This document shows, piece by piece, positions 22,412 through 33,708 of a stretch of DNA of 64,000 nt (the stretch's first letter is position 1; every line of letters begins with the position of its first letter). The position numbers and the translations under genes are program-made. The notes under the pieces were generated by a model. That model was given only the letters and a program-made list of their open reading frames with translations, was not told the DNA's origin and made no database searches. Source of the DNA: Ophiura sarsii (Eukaryota; Echinodermata; Ophiuroidea; Amphilepidida; Ophiuridae); contig CM069455.1 in NCBI GenBank assembly GCA_035610835.1, positions 48,878,868 to 48,942,867 on the forward strand, given 5' to 3'.

Positions 22412-23590
22412 TTTTTCCACTGATTTTTTGTTGTTGTAAAAGTTGGGTTAGAACATAGACGGTAACCGTATATGTGATTGTTATATGTATCATTAGTAAG
22501 GTAAGCTTATTAGAAAATCACTTTGCTATTTGTGGAAAAATGCATCGAAAAAGATATCCATTAGCCAGGCATTATATAGGCGGCTACAAGATGGCGACAC
22601 CCTATTAGTCACGTGTTTATTATATTTATTCGCTATAATATATTCCGTATACCTAACTGTTAACATAGGTGACAAGAGTGCAATACATGTAACTGAAAGT
22701 GGATCCATTGGCACACAATTGTGAAGGATATTTTCTACCCACAACAGGATTGCATTGGCTATGAATTTGATCAACTAATCATTAGCTTTTTCCAATGGAC
22801 ATTCTGTATTAGCAAAGATAATGTGGGCGGCAAGACGTTTGAAGCTATGTGTGTTTCGGATCAAGATAAAAACCATGTAGTATTTAGCGCTGTCACGACG
22901 AAGTAACTCCACTTCAATTCATCAATATATTTTAACTCTCGTTATATGAACGATTACATTTATTATAGTTGATTTGCAGACATTGGCCGATTTACCATTT
23001 CAGTCAGAGGTAACGGAAGCAAAAGAGGCCGGGGATGCACTCGGATTTTAATCGTAATATGCAAGGTCAATACCTTGTCATCATCAGCGACAGTACTACT
23101 GAAGAGTATTCACCACTATGTACCGGTGAACAACAATTATTAAACCTAGTGATTGAGAACTTGCGGCTAAAATATCTGCATTGACTTTGCCTGCAAACAA
23201 GTATTGTCAATTGCCCGCGTAATTTCGATAAAGAAGATGTGCTGTTTATTCAGATAAATTGATAAATAGGGATTCAGATGGTCTCATAGCCAGAAATACT
23301 GAAGTAACGTTTATAATCCGTTTCTTGGTGATATAACCTTTCTCCATCTTAATGTTTCCTTTATTTCACGTACGTGCATAATAAAAATGGAAAATAATAA
23401 AAAGTGAAACTTGATTACCCACTAAATTTTGAATAGGTAATGACAAACATACAATTTGTCTTTCGAAAAATGAATAAGGTGGTGGTCGATTTCTTATTAT
23501 TGTGGTGACCGCTTCCCAAGGGATAACATATTGCAAGTTGTTGGATTAAGTATTTAGTTGAAGCATGTAGACTGATATTGGGCTCGATCA
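22412..23590. other. Intergenic stretch without recognised gene
   Basis: Two 60-64-residue plus-strand frames (22530-22724, 22721-22906) overlap without shared domain evidence. No repeat or splice pattern is clear. Confidence 0.45.
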
Positions 23591-23699
23591 TGATTTTAGG
23601 AATAATTTAGATACCTTTTTCGAACCATTGTGTTTGAGCTCCGTAGCTTTCGAGGTCATCACGACCCCTTCATTCAGCGTAGTGTTTACTTCCCTCCGT

Positions 23700-23790
23700 T
23701 TGTCACATGATCACCTTTTGGGCGATCACATGACAGCAGGTCATCGTAGATGGCGGGTAGGTCGTAGCCGGTGTCTCGGTTGAGGGTCGG
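23700..23790 (-). pseudogene. Inverted copy of the Penelope C-terminal coding end
   Basis: On the minus strand this reads the same C-terminal motif (N-R-D-T-G-Y-D-L) that closes the plus-strand endonuclease at 25110-25142, then extends further than that copy before its 3' non-coding part. Head-inverted partial copies are common in Penelope-like elements. Confidence 0.8.
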
Positions 23791-23795
23791 AAAAA

Positions 23796-23978
23796 CTTAC
23801 GGCCCACATCAACGCCCTGGATCCTAACATTAAATTCACCACGGAACCAGAACGCGAAGGTAAACTTCCTTTCCTGGATACATGCATCCATGTGAATGAC
23901 GACGGCAGTACTAAAGTTACTATTTACCGCAAACCCACCCACACCGATCAATACCTCAACTTTGACTCTAATCATCCA
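23796..23978 (+). pseudogene. Penelope-like reverse transcriptase, C-terminal fragment
   Basis: Sixty-one open codons with the RT tail motifs [19 protein letters not shown] and N-F-D-S-N-H-P of Penelope-like elements. The upstream catalytic palm, including the aspartate motif, is missing. The frame breaks just after H-P. Confidence 0.88.
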
Positions 23979-24512
23979 GTACATTCCAGTTGCCTGTAAG
24001 GTTTGAGCCCAAGTTTGATCCATCCAACACCATTCACCGCATGCTTGGGGACCTTGAGTGTGGCAGCGGTGGAACTAGAAACAAGCCTGAGGGGCTGCAG
24101 TATTGCCACATATGACTTTCTACACGTGGTGATTTAACGCCTGATTTGGGCTAGTTTTAAAACTAGAATCTGCTCTTTGGATAATATAATGTGATTTTTT
24201 TTTCGAAATTTGAACATTTGTTTTTATAAAATATGATATAGCACTAGTTTTTATGACAAATTGAAATTAAAAGTTGAAATTTGTTTTTTCAAAAGTAGTA
24301 TATAGGGCTTCTAGTTACACCAACACTAAAGAGCCTTGAGCTATGCTTAGGATAGCGGTGGAAATGGTAGCACGCATGCTGCTGGCAAGACACAGTTGGA
24401 TTAAAATAAATAAGATAAATGGTGTAGGAGGGGATGATTTATTACCCTGGATATGTCATCAAAGACGTGGTCAAGAAAGTTGGATTTTATACAGGGCACG
24501 GAACCGTAATGT
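23979..24512. other. Unrelated segment splitting the Penelope ORF
   Basis: About 530 bp between two parts that are contiguous in Penelope-like proteins. No inverted ends or target duplication were found. A 64-residue frame (24343-24537) has no recognisable domain. Insertion or rearrangement are both possible. Confidence 0.55.
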
Positions 24513-25160
24513 CACCTCGAGCATAAACGATCGGTAGTGAGGTCTCTCAAGGACAGAGTTGACAAATTAGTAACTACGGACGATGACAAACAAGCAGAAC
24601 ATAAACATGTCAAGTCCGCACTCAAAGCCAACGGTTACAAACCATGGATGTACAAAACTCCAAAAGCTAAAAAACCTAAAACCAAGGACACTAACATCAC
24701 AGACCAGAGGAATGTGAGCATACCGCTCCCGTACATCAAAGGAATATCAGAAAAACTTACGCACATCTTCAGGGACCACGGGGTGAGAACTTACCATAAA
24801 CCGATCAACACCATCAGATCCTTTTTAGTACACCCCAAGGACAAAACCCCTGACGCTAACAAATGTGGTGTGATTTACCAAATTGACTGTCCTAAGTGCC
24901 CAAAATCTTACGTGGGTGAAACTAACAGAGCTCTTGCCACCAGGTTCAACGAACACTCAAACCACAAAACCACTCCTCTCACAGCTGTGGCAGAACACTC
25001 TAAAGACTTCAAGCACACTATCAAGCTTGATGACGTCCAAGTGATCGCGAGAGAAGATCAGTTTTGAAAACGTAAGATCAGAGAGGCAATTGAAATCAGG
25101 ACACAGAAACCGACCCTCAACCGAGACACCGGCTACGACCTACTATTCTCAAGTATTTAG
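24513..25160 (+). pseudogene. Penelope-like linker and GIY-YIG endonuclease
   Basis: Open from a basic segment (H-K-R-S-V-V-R) through the linker. The endonuclease has C-G-V-I-Y, C-P-K-C, S-Y-V-G-E-T and R-F-N-E-H, matching the GIY-YIG nuclease with the Cys cluster of Penelope-like elements. A TGA at 25065-25067 interrupts the frame where the family has a conserved large residue. The same frame then continues to a TAG at 25158-25160. Confidence 0.9.
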
Positions 25161-25948
25161 TTGTCTTGATTGTAAAACTACATGACTATAGCCACACTGT
25201 CATGAATAGAATTTGATTATGGAGCGCAAATAATTACAACTCCTTTAACGCCAAATGGACGGGTCCAAAATCGTAACCGATACGCCCAGAGTTTTTGAAT
25301 CTACATTTATAGTATCGATCTGAACAAAATGAGATAAAACGGAGGATAAAAAATCACCCCTATGAAATATGCAAAGGGTGCCCTCTCTACAACTTTTTTG
25401 GTTTTGGTCCTGGTAGTGTATTATTGTAGTCATACTCATAGTAGACAAGGTTTTCCTTCACATATTTCTCGTCTTATTATTAAAATATTGCTTTTAATAC
25501 CCTTAAAACCCGTTAATTAAAATAGGGATCATAAGAATAAACATATGAAATCGAAAGACCTGATACGACTAATTTATGATATATTCACGTAAGATATATT
25601 AACTGGGTATTTGTAAATAATTCACAACTCGTTAAAATCTTGGTATAGATATTTTATCAATTTTTTTTTTATTAAAGTTTTTCTTTCTCATAACTACCAT
25701 TACTATACAAGATAACACATATCGTGCTGTGCTACATTGGTAAACAGGCGGTTTTGAACGCCCGAATCTAATACAGGATAGCCAAGTCAAGATTCGCTTC
25801 GTCAAGGCTTTGGAAATCCCACGGGTATAAACTCGTTCCTAGACCATCCACAAAGAGCTGATAACACACAAAATAAACACAAATGATAGATGAAGCGTGG
25901 GGGACAGGCCTGTGACCAGAGGGGCATAACCGACTGTTTTTGTTAATA
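25161..25948. other. Intergenic or intronic stretch without recognised feature
   Basis: AT-rich. It may lie within or beyond the 3' end of the minus-strand membrane protein gene, whose last coding exons were not identified. No domain-bearing frame was seen. Confidence 0.45.
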
Positions 25949-26542
25949 CGAGGGGGTATCAAAAAGTTCTTGACATCACCCAGAAGTGAAGGAGCTATAT
26001 CGATGAAATTTCGTCAGTGTAATGACTGGTCCTTAAAAACATTATGGTGCAAAAATGGTCTCATAAGTATGTTTACTTTTATACAAGTGGCGCCAGATGC
26101 CAAGGCCGTGTAAATCAATGACGTCTTCCAACGGTGATGTGTACATGGTAAATTATAATGGTCCAATAACTGATTTTTGTAGGACGCCTTCCAGAAGAAT
26201 ATTAGGCTCAGATTTTTTTTTAAATGTTGTCATTTGTCACTCGTAGGTCTCAATTAATCTCTGTAAATGACAAAAATGTTAAACCTCATACTCCTCTGGA
26301 AGGCTACCCACAAGGATCCGTTTTTGGACCATTATCGTTTACCATGTACACAGCACCGTTGGGAGACGTCATTGATTTACATGGCCTTGGCACCTAGCGC
26401 CACCTGCATAAAAAGTAAACATACTTATGAGACCATATTTGCACCATAATGTTTTTAAGGACCAGTGATTACTCAGACAAAATTTCATCGATATAGCTCC
26501 TTCACTTCTGGGTGATGTCAAGAACTTTTTGATACCCCCTCG
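25949..26542. mobile_element. Mariner-like fold-back MITE 1
   Basis: A 594-bp element flanked by TA (25947-25948 and 26543-26544). It starts cgagggggtatcaaaaagtt and ends with the reverse complement. Each inverted arm is about 200 bp, including tgacatcacccagaagtgaa and aaaaacattatggtgcaaaa with small mismatches. The short interior has no transposase. Confidence 0.9.
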
Positions 26543-26863
26543 TATACATATAGTTTGTCATTTTAATTTGATTTGGGGCATCAGGGGGAAGGGAAAATGT
26601 CTAAAGCGCATCTTTATGGGGCGAGTTCTATAATAAATCCATCTCACAAGTTCCAGTGCACGTCACTTTCTAATATTATCAAACATCAGCCATTTAACCA
26701 CTTTTTCAATATAACAATGCAATTATGTGGGTGGACTTAATTGGTTTTTTTGGCCATACGATGAAACAAGATGACGGCGTGAGGATGGGCTTTGAGACTA
26801 CTAGTATATACCGGGATATCCGTGGTCTGTAATTTAAATTAGTTAAATAAATTTTGTACTTAC

Positions 26864-27060
26864 ATGGACATCTACAACTTCGAATTTGTATGGTAACTTT
26901 TCAATAATCACAGGTTGTCTTCGTGCGAATGGAAGCATTCCCCTGCAGCAGAACATACAGCAACAAAAAGCTCCGAGCACGCTTAATGTCAGAGCAGCGA
27001 TGAGCGGCAGAATCCAAGCCAATGGACTGACTGACTGTGATGATGGAAATGAAGTTGGAC
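26864..27060 (-). CDS. Transmembrane and proximal cytoplasmic exon of the TSP3 gene
   Basis: A 197-bp exon, phase 1 in (acceptor atgtatatag) and phase 0 out (donor gtaagtac). It encodes a Ser/Pro-rich juxtamembrane stretch of about 13 residues, a helix of ~20 hydrophobic residues (W-I-L-P-L-I-A-A-L-T-L-S-V-L-G), a Cys cluster (F-C-C-C-M-F-C-C) that could be palmitoylated, a basic stop-transfer region and a tail starting R-R-Q-P-V-I-I-E-K. The phase matches the last TSP3 exon, giving Gly at the junction. This makes the product a type I membrane protein. Downstream tail exons, which lie at lower coordinates, were not found. Confidence 0.85.
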
Positions 27061-27118
27061 CTATATACATGTAATAACAAGTATGGAAGATCATATATTA
27101 ATAATATGTGGTGTTAAT

Positions 27119-27123
27119 GGTGG

Positions 27124-27189
<66 letters not shown>

Positions 27190-27203
27190 AGTTGTTGTTG
27201 TAG

Positions 27204-27235
<32 letters not shown>

Positions 27236-27243
27236 GGTGCTGT
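27119..27243. repeat. (TTG)n microsatellite
   Basis: A ~120-bp run of ttg with a few tag and tgg interruptions, in the intron after the last TSP3 exon. It produces poly-Val and poly-Gln frames that are not genes. Confidence 0.98.
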
Positions 27244-27651
27244 TGTTGTTCAATCAGCTGGTATAAGTCAAAGGTCGTATAGGCAAAGAGGCAAGAAAAA
27301 TACAAAAGATGGGTGAAGCAGGCCATAGAGATCAGGAAGCAGGGTACCACCATGAATAGAGACGAGTCGCAGTTCAATCTAAGCCACGTATATGCAATCT
27401 GCTGGTTCCAAACACATCTAGCAATCCATACAGGACCTTTTCTACATACATACATACATAATCTTTATTTATCCACGATACATAGGTCAACTTTACAGCT
27501 GTTTTTCACTGAGGCCGTGATAACATCATCTCCATCATCAGTTTTGATAAAGAAAGCATATTGGTCTCGAAGGTTTAACTCTGGACTAGATGTGATAAAT
27601 CCAATCTACACCGTGAAATAGTGTCACATACTTTCACAAAATGCTAAAAAG

Positions 27652-27880
27652 AGTTTGGTTCCAAAAAGAGCTAACTCACTATAAGTGAAATAGGAGAAAA
27701 TCAACGTTTTTAAAAATGAGGATGTTGCACTTTTTTGATTATGCTTATTTTCTGCCTAATGAAAGATACCATACGTGGAAGCTTAAAAACTGGTTTGATT
27801 TCATCCTTTGATTTTCACTGTATTTCCTATGTCTTTCTTTATTTTCGGAAATGAGTTAGCTCCTTTAGGAACAAAAATGT
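27652..27880. mobile_element. Candidate fold-back repeat
   Basis: ggttccaaaaagagctaactca is approximately inverted at tgagttagctcctttaggaac ~200 bp away. Inner segments (gaaataggagaaaatcaa / ttgattttcactgtatttcc) also pair imperfectly. Target duplication not evident. Confidence 0.4.
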
Positions 27881-28221
27881 TTCAACCAATTTTTAAAAAA
27901 CACTTTACCAAACAATCTTTATTTCAAAATAAGGTGCACCTGAAAGATAATGTCAAATCACATTGAAGACAGAAAACCGCATTCAAATACCTCTTAAACT
28001 TTTTAAATTGTGAATTTTTGTTATTTCGTGAACAAACTGTAAATTTGGACAATTTGGCAATTTTTTTGAAATAACAACAATTTTGTTCGTGTGCAATTTT
28101 CAAAACAATATATCTTACGTTTTCTTCATTGCATGTCATTGAGAACAATCCTATCAAAGTTTACACCAGAGTATATAATGGGAGAGGAAATTCGAATCGC
28201 AAAACTGAAGCCTCTTATATA

Positions 28222-28924
28222 CGAGGGGCAGTCAATAAATAATGAAAGTGATCATGGTATGAGATGCATGAGTGATTCTATTGAAGTGATAATGTGATCA
28301 ATACAAAGTATGAACCTTTGTCTTTCAAACAATACAGTTTTGGATTTTTAAGTGTGTATTGCGAAGTAATCGTGTTATAATTTCAATGGTTTGAGGAAAT
28401 TTTATGAACAGCTCCTTTTGAAATCCCCACTATTATTGCTTTACATCCCACAACAATTTATTAAATTATAATCCCTCCATTGTTCTTTATCCTTTGTTGT
28501 TTTCTAAGTTATATTATTGCGGATTTTGCTAAATAAAAGCGTATTTGAGATGGTCCCTTCTTGTTCGTATTAAGTCATTCAGATCTAAAAAAGAGTGTCA
28601 AACAGAGATAAGTGTGTATTCTAACTATGTGCCAAGTGTTATCTGTTTTTACGCTTGCTTTGCCGAGATATACGCAAATGTATCAATCAACCCATATTCA
28701 ACATATAACATATCCAGCCAAATAATTGACAGATTTCAGTCAGTGTCTGAAACCTATTGTGTTTATGTTAATGACGTTACATAACCAAAGGTATCTAACA
28801 ATCCAAAAGTGTATTGTTTGAAAGACAAAGGTTCATACTTTGTATTGATCACATTATCCCCTCAATAGAATCACTCATGCATCCCATACCATGATCACTT
28901 TCATTATTTATTGACTGCCCCTCG
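28222..28924. mobile_element. Mariner-like fold-back MITE 2
   Basis: A 703-bp element with TA duplication (28220-28221 and 28925-28926). Ends are cgaggggcagtcaataaata and its inverse, and inverted arms of ~115 bp continue through gatcaatacaaagtatgaac. The interior frame (28545-28784) does not resemble a transposase. Confidence 0.9.
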
Positions 28925-29487
28925 TATATAGGCATGTGGGCGTGAGTACGCACGATGTAACTCTTGAAATTAGGGCGCTATCTTGACAACGCTATGATTG
29001 ACAGCACGAAAGTCCTTATAATGGACATTGAGACGCGCAGTGTAACTCTTAGAATGGGGGCGCTAGCACACCAGAGGTTTTTCGAGGCTTCAATCTCGGC
29101 AATGGGAGTATGTGTACAGTGGCACAGGCCTGCTTTTACCACGATAAAAGAACCATATTTCCACCATTTTGGCTTAAAAAATAGTGAATTATATTCAAAT
29201 TTCAGGAAATATCCGTAAATTACCGAGGGCCATAACTTTGGACCCGAACCTGCTACAGATGTAGAACAAAGTTTAAAATATGTACTTTGTAACTCTCTTT
29301 CATGTTCTGCACATAACTCAATTTCGACCAAAAAAAAGTGAGTTTAGTACTAAGCTCTTCATATTTTTTATAGAAAATTAAAATTAAAATCCCAAATTAA
29401 AAAGGGGTCGGTCGGGTCCGTAGAACATCCCACTCCCCTTGGTCTACGTCTATCTATATAAGTGCATTCGGGCCACGCCTTACGTAC

Positions 29488-29586
29488 CTGGAATTTCTTG
29501 ACATGCATCTCCAATCCCATCGCCATCGTCATCAGTCTGTTCTGGGTTATGCGTTAGTGGGCAGTTGTCTACGTTGTCATTGATAC
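29488..29586 (-). CDS. TSP3 exon, last before the membrane
   Basis: A 99-bp phase 1-1 exon (acceptor ttattacag, donor gtacgtaag). It encodes D-N-V-D-N-C-P-L-T-H-N-P-E-Q followed by the acidic loop D-D-D-G-D-G-I-G-D-A-C. It lacks the trailing D-x-D-x-D-G of the other units, as expected for the end of a TSP3 run. TSP3 repeats wrap Ca2+ ions through these Asp residues. Confidence 0.92.
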
Positions 29587-29621
29587 CTGTAATAAAAGAT
29601 AGACTACATCAATAACTGAAG

Positions 29622-29855
29622 ACCTGAGCGCAAGAAAGACCTAAGTCCATATTTGCTATTTTGAGATACAGGCATTTAAAGTGTTTAAAATATTGTAAAT
29701 AATGACCCAAAGGTACTATTGTAATGAAAATTGACAATATTGTAGGTTATAGTCTTAGCATTCACATGATATATGATTTTTTGACCAAAATGTTGTATGA
29801 AGTGATATCGATCAATCGATTGATTTGGGACTTGGGTCTTTCTTGCGCTCAGTTT
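29622..29855. mobile_element. Candidate MITE
   Basis: ctgagcgcaagaaagaccta at the left is matched by inverted gggtctttcttgcgctcag at the right. The interior matches the diverged copy at 17125-17362. It lies in the intron upstream of the last TSP3 exon. Confidence 0.7.
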
Positions 29856-30004
29856 GGAGCCATAGGTTTTATACAGGGTTTCTATAAATGGATAGTTGGC
29901 TGAGAAATATTTTCAAGAAATTAAACAATGATCCTAATGGTTTTAGCAACATATATTGTTTATTGACATGTAATGATGTAATACTAAACAAATCCCGACA
30001 ATGT

Positions 30005-30285
30005 AATTGGTGAATTTATAGAAATTCGGTACAAATTCATTTCCAGCATTTGTATGTTGCTAATGTACATCAAATTCATGATGGCGGACAAAATGGCGGC
30101 CAAAAGTGGTCAGAAAAGTGAGAACATTCATACATTGTCGGCTAAAATATAAGATAAAAGCATAATAAAATGACTAGATATATTTTGTTTACCAATACAA
30201 ATTCATTTCCAGTATTTTTTACGTTGCTAAAAGGTACATCACTTTCAAGATGGCGGACACAATGGCGGACATTTGATAAAAATGA
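30005..30285. repeat. Diverged tandem pair with ATGGCGG motifs
   Basis: Two related ~165-bp segments share acaaattcatttccag, acgttgctaa/atgttgctaa and gatggcggac. Each has two ATGGCGG cores, four in total. The motif resembles the YY1 core. Intronic in the minus-strand gene. Confidence 0.6.
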
Positions 30286-30413
30286 TAAAATCTGTGTAAG
30301 AATAATTCGTGTACAAATGTGTTCATAATGGCATCGTTTATTTTTCGGACGAATACTGGGTTTTTTTTCTCTCGACGCGAACCTCCAAAAAATTAGAAAA
30401 CCCAGATCGGAGA

Positions 30414-30441
30414 GTGGGGGGGGGGGGGGGGGGGGGGGGGT
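30414..30441. repeat. Poly-G homopolymer
   Basis: A run of over 20 G in an intron. Run length is unlikely to be exact in any assembly. Confidence 0.95.
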
Positions 30442-30753
30442 TGAAACTTTAAAGTTGACTTCATAGTATTGATCAACAATTCAATTTGCTGACATCTTAA
30501 CACTTAGTTAAAACTACTTGAGTCCAGCAAATATTTAAATAAGTACTTAACAATAAATTTCAATATCGGTAATTAGTCTTGCCAATAGTTATTTCCAATA
30601 AAGATTACACATGTAAAATGTGTTTCAGCACAACTTCATGGCTACCCACACAAAATACGAAAAGGACTATCTATTTGCACCGTATGCAAGACGTTTTCAT
30701 CCCGTATGTACATCTAGCCTTATAATTATTAGGAATTACGACCATCCACTTAC

Positions 30754-30894
30754 CATCTTCATCGATATCATCGCATACGTCACCTTCTCCATCCCCGTCC
30801 ATATCAGCTTGGTCTGGGTTATAGTCAAATAGGCAATTATCCATTGTGTACAATGGCAGGTTATTATTCCTGGTATAACTTGGATTGAACAAAC
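30754..30894 (-). CDS. TSP3 exon with extended N-terminal segment
   Basis: A 141-bp phase 1-1 exon (47 residues, donor gtaagtgg). A non-repeat extension (L-F-N-P-S-Y-T-R-N-N-N) precedes the TSP3 core M-D-N-C-L-F-D-Y-N-P-D-Q and the Ca2+ loop D-M-D-G-D-G-E-G-D-V-C, ending D-I-D-E-D-G. Proline after the first cysteine is replaced by Leu. The acceptor (atttcaaag) is weak. Confidence 0.85.
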
Positions 30895-32287
30895 CTTTGA
30901 AATTAAATAGTAATGATAATTAGTTATGAAGTTGTTATAATTATATATTAATGTGTCCGTATAAAAGCACTATTATATTACAGAAACCCCAAAGTTCAAA
31001 TTCTTGTGTTGTTTCGCATAAAGTCATCTTTGACATTGGGTTCATTTAAGACCTCTGTCCAAATTATCACGATATGTTTAGAGGTCGAAATGGAGACTTC
31101 CTAGAGTGTATCTAATTAGTATACTGCAAAATGATCACCATGATGACTTTTCGACGTTCTACAAAACAACCAAAAGCAACTTTCACTATTATGGAGAATT
31201 GTTTCCAACTTTCAACTGCAGTGCCCCGATCCAGTCAGTAGAACTACGACATGTACACACTAGTCTACTTTATTACAAGTTGGGAGTAAGGACGAATTCA
31301 AAAATACTGAGGATATTACAAAGTAATCTCAATCTGAAGTGTGGATGTGATTTAGAAATAGTCAACTATATTGTCTGGATTGCTAGCAGTGAAAACTATT
31401 TCAAGACACAGGGTTGGGTAGATGTATTCATATATCTCCTGACCAGCCTAAGAATTACATGATCATACTGTATTATATTGACCAATAAGTTCTTGTCATG
31501 AGCATGGAACTGACCTAGTTATGTTTTGAGGTGAGGGGTAAGTCTACCTGGCTGGATTACTGGATCAGATAGTCAGAGGATATATTTGATCTAAGAGTTT
31601 GAAAGGCTTCAATTTAAGAAAAGGATCTGGAAGATTACTAAATTCTCAAGGTATCTAAAGGCTGATCGTCTCGGGATGTTCACTCCCACACGTACAATCT
31701 TGGAAAAGTTCATTGGAACGCGTTACACGTTTTAGACATTATGTGCAGATTTTGTTTCTGATCTTTAAATGACGTTTATTTGTTAAGAACAGAAGGGGGA
31801 TCTTACACAACAATGATACCTTCCCACACTCCCTCAAGAAAACGGCTGAAATCATTGACATTTCTCAACATGGCGAGGGGGAGAGAGGGTGTTAATTTTC
31901 TGTTTTTAACAGGTAAGTGTTCCAAGGCTTGTTTCCCGGATTGTAGGACCTATACACTTTTTACAGTGCAGAAACATTGCTATTAACGGCAATGCTAGAT
32001 GCTACACTCACCTAAAAAGCCAATCACTCAATGAACAACGTCTAATGGTGTTCTATTTAGATGCCCCTACCCTAGAGATTCCACACCGGGAAATGATTAT
32101 AGTCCTTGCAGACGATAATCGCACTTTCTCTCTGTGTGAAATCTGCCGCAAGTGTCGCCCTTGAAACATGACTCTCGTGTTCCTCACAAAAATGGCAACT
32201 ACGTGAAAAAAGACTGTACTGGAATTCATACTCGCGCTTCTTTTCTATATAAAATGTATACCCCTTTTAAAAACACAATGTACATAC
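30895..32287 (-). other. Intron of the TSP3 membrane protein gene
   Basis: 1.4 kb between two phase-matched TSP3 exons. A 118-residue plus-strand frame (31106-31462) has no recognised domain. No repeat structure stands out. Confidence 0.6.
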
Positions 32288-32395
32288 CGTCATTATCCAG
32301 GTCTCTGTCACAAGCATCGCCTAATCCATCGCCATCCAGATCATTCTGACCTTGATTGAATATCATCTTGCAGTTATCATCTTCATTTAGAATGC
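32288..32395 (-). CDS. TSP3 exon, 108 bp, diverged
   Basis: Phase 1-1, acceptor catttgacag, donor gtatgtac. It encodes [14 protein letters not shown], then [11 protein letters not shown] and D-L-D-N-D-G. Same length as array exon A but diverged in sequence, so it predates the array expansion. Confidence 0.92.
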
Positions 32396-33451
32396 CTGTC
32401 AAATGATACAAATTAATATTGCTAACAGTACTGTTAGTAAAACATAAAATATGTGTGCACATTTCAAAAAGAACCACCGATATCAATAAAAATGGTCTCA
32501 CAATTTTCGGAGTTTCACAACGTGTTTTGTCTCATATATCGTGACATTGTTGTTCCTTTTGATTAGAGGGGAGAAGCTAGAGAAAGATAACTAGGATGTC
32601 CTTCACATCTTATTGAAACATTTTCTCATTGTATTTCTAGACAATTTCAGTTGGATTGATTATTACAACGGATGTTGCGTAAATAATGATATCTATTAAG
32701 GTTTCTTTCCAGTTTATATTCCAGTTAAGGGATCCCATTTCATCCAAAAAAATTCAGTGTCCCCCAACATTTTAGTTCTGCCATTCGATTAAGCAGGAAG
32801 CCATGATGAGTTGCTGATTATTTTCAATGGTTGATGTGTGTAGCAACATTTCTAACCTGAAATCATACTGCTCTAACTAGTAGGATTTGCAACCCCAAAC
32901 CAACATATTTTTCTTCCGTTAAATTACTGAGCGTAATTGTACAAGCACCAATTCCGAATATTGCTAACTCCAAGGCACGGTGACCGACAAAGTTATGGTA
33001 TGTAGAGGAAGAAGGCTATTGGTGTAGCCCCCACTCGAATATTTAAATACAATTGTATTGCCTATGCTATCAAATTCAAACTTGATATTAATATTGTTGT
33101 AATTTTGTTGTTAAATATTTCGCAAAAATAATGCTGTAAATCGGATGCGATTTCAGCTAATAACAAATATTCTGCAAAAATGTGAGCACAGATTTTTTAG
33201 TTCCTTGATACAGAATGTATTGAGGGTGTTTTTTTCACGCCGATTATGTTTCTTTTCTAGGACCAATTGTCAATCTTCTAATTTGGCCATATGGTGTTCT
33301 TTAAGCGTACCCTTTAGCTGTGTTGTGTCAATCATAATGATTCAAGTCCTTCTCTTGTCATTCTATGTTTCACGTTCTATGTGTTGGGCATTCGAATTCA
33401 TCTCGCACTGTTGTGTTCTTTTCCCGTCCGCCCATTCCCAATTGCATATTG
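32396..33451 (-). other. Intron of the TSP3 gene
   Basis: No repeat or exon recognised before the MITE-like element at 33452. Confidence 0.5.
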
Positions 33452-33708
33452 AGGCGACGAAAAAAACTCCCTGTTTTACAGGTCTGTCAAGTTGGGTCGG
33501 TCGGTCGGTTTTTTGTTTGTTTTTGTTTTATTGTTTTTTTTACCTAAAATGTCACCAAAATCTGCAAAGAGATCTTGACAGATTTTCGGCCAAAAACGGC
33601 TGATTCTACATGATTTGAGAAACAAAATTCTAAAAAAAAATATTCTAACAAATAAAAACGCAAAAAGTGGGTCGGTCGGGCCCGTAAAACAGGTTTTTTT
33701 CCTCGCCT
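33452..33708. mobile_element. Candidate MITE with aggcga ends
   Basis: Inverted ends: aggcgacgaaaaaaactccc with tgttttacaggtc on the left, and cccgtaaaacaggtttttttcctcgcct on the right, partly mismatched. Both arms also hold gggtcggtcgg. A related fragment occurs near 29402. No target duplication identified. Confidence 0.65.

Larger units (their letters stand above)
23590..25160 (+). mobile_element. Rearranged Penelope-like element
   Basis: Remains of a Penelope-like retroelement. A piece of its C-terminal coding end and 3' region lies inverted at about 23590-23790. The end of the reverse transcriptase follows in plus orientation (23796-23978), then ~530 bp of unrelated sequence, then the linker and GIY-YIG endonuclease (24513-25160). 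A 33-bp perfect inverted repeat (23758-23790 versus 25110-25142) comes from the duplicated C-terminus. The element cannot be active. Confidence 0.85.

Noticed and set aside
23703..24023. 106-residue minus-strand frame over the Penelope remains
   Set aside because: Antisense shadow over the RT fragment. Only its end overlaps the inverted C-terminal copy, and that in a different frame from the recognisable motif.
27083..27455. Poly-Val and poly-Gln frames on opposite strands
   Set aside because: Produced by the (TTG)n microsatellite in an intron.
28978..29331. 117-residue minus-strand frame between TSP3 and membrane exons
   Set aside because: Considered as a possible TSP C-terminal exon. No L-lectin-like motifs, wrong context for phase-1 splicing, and low-complexity flanks.
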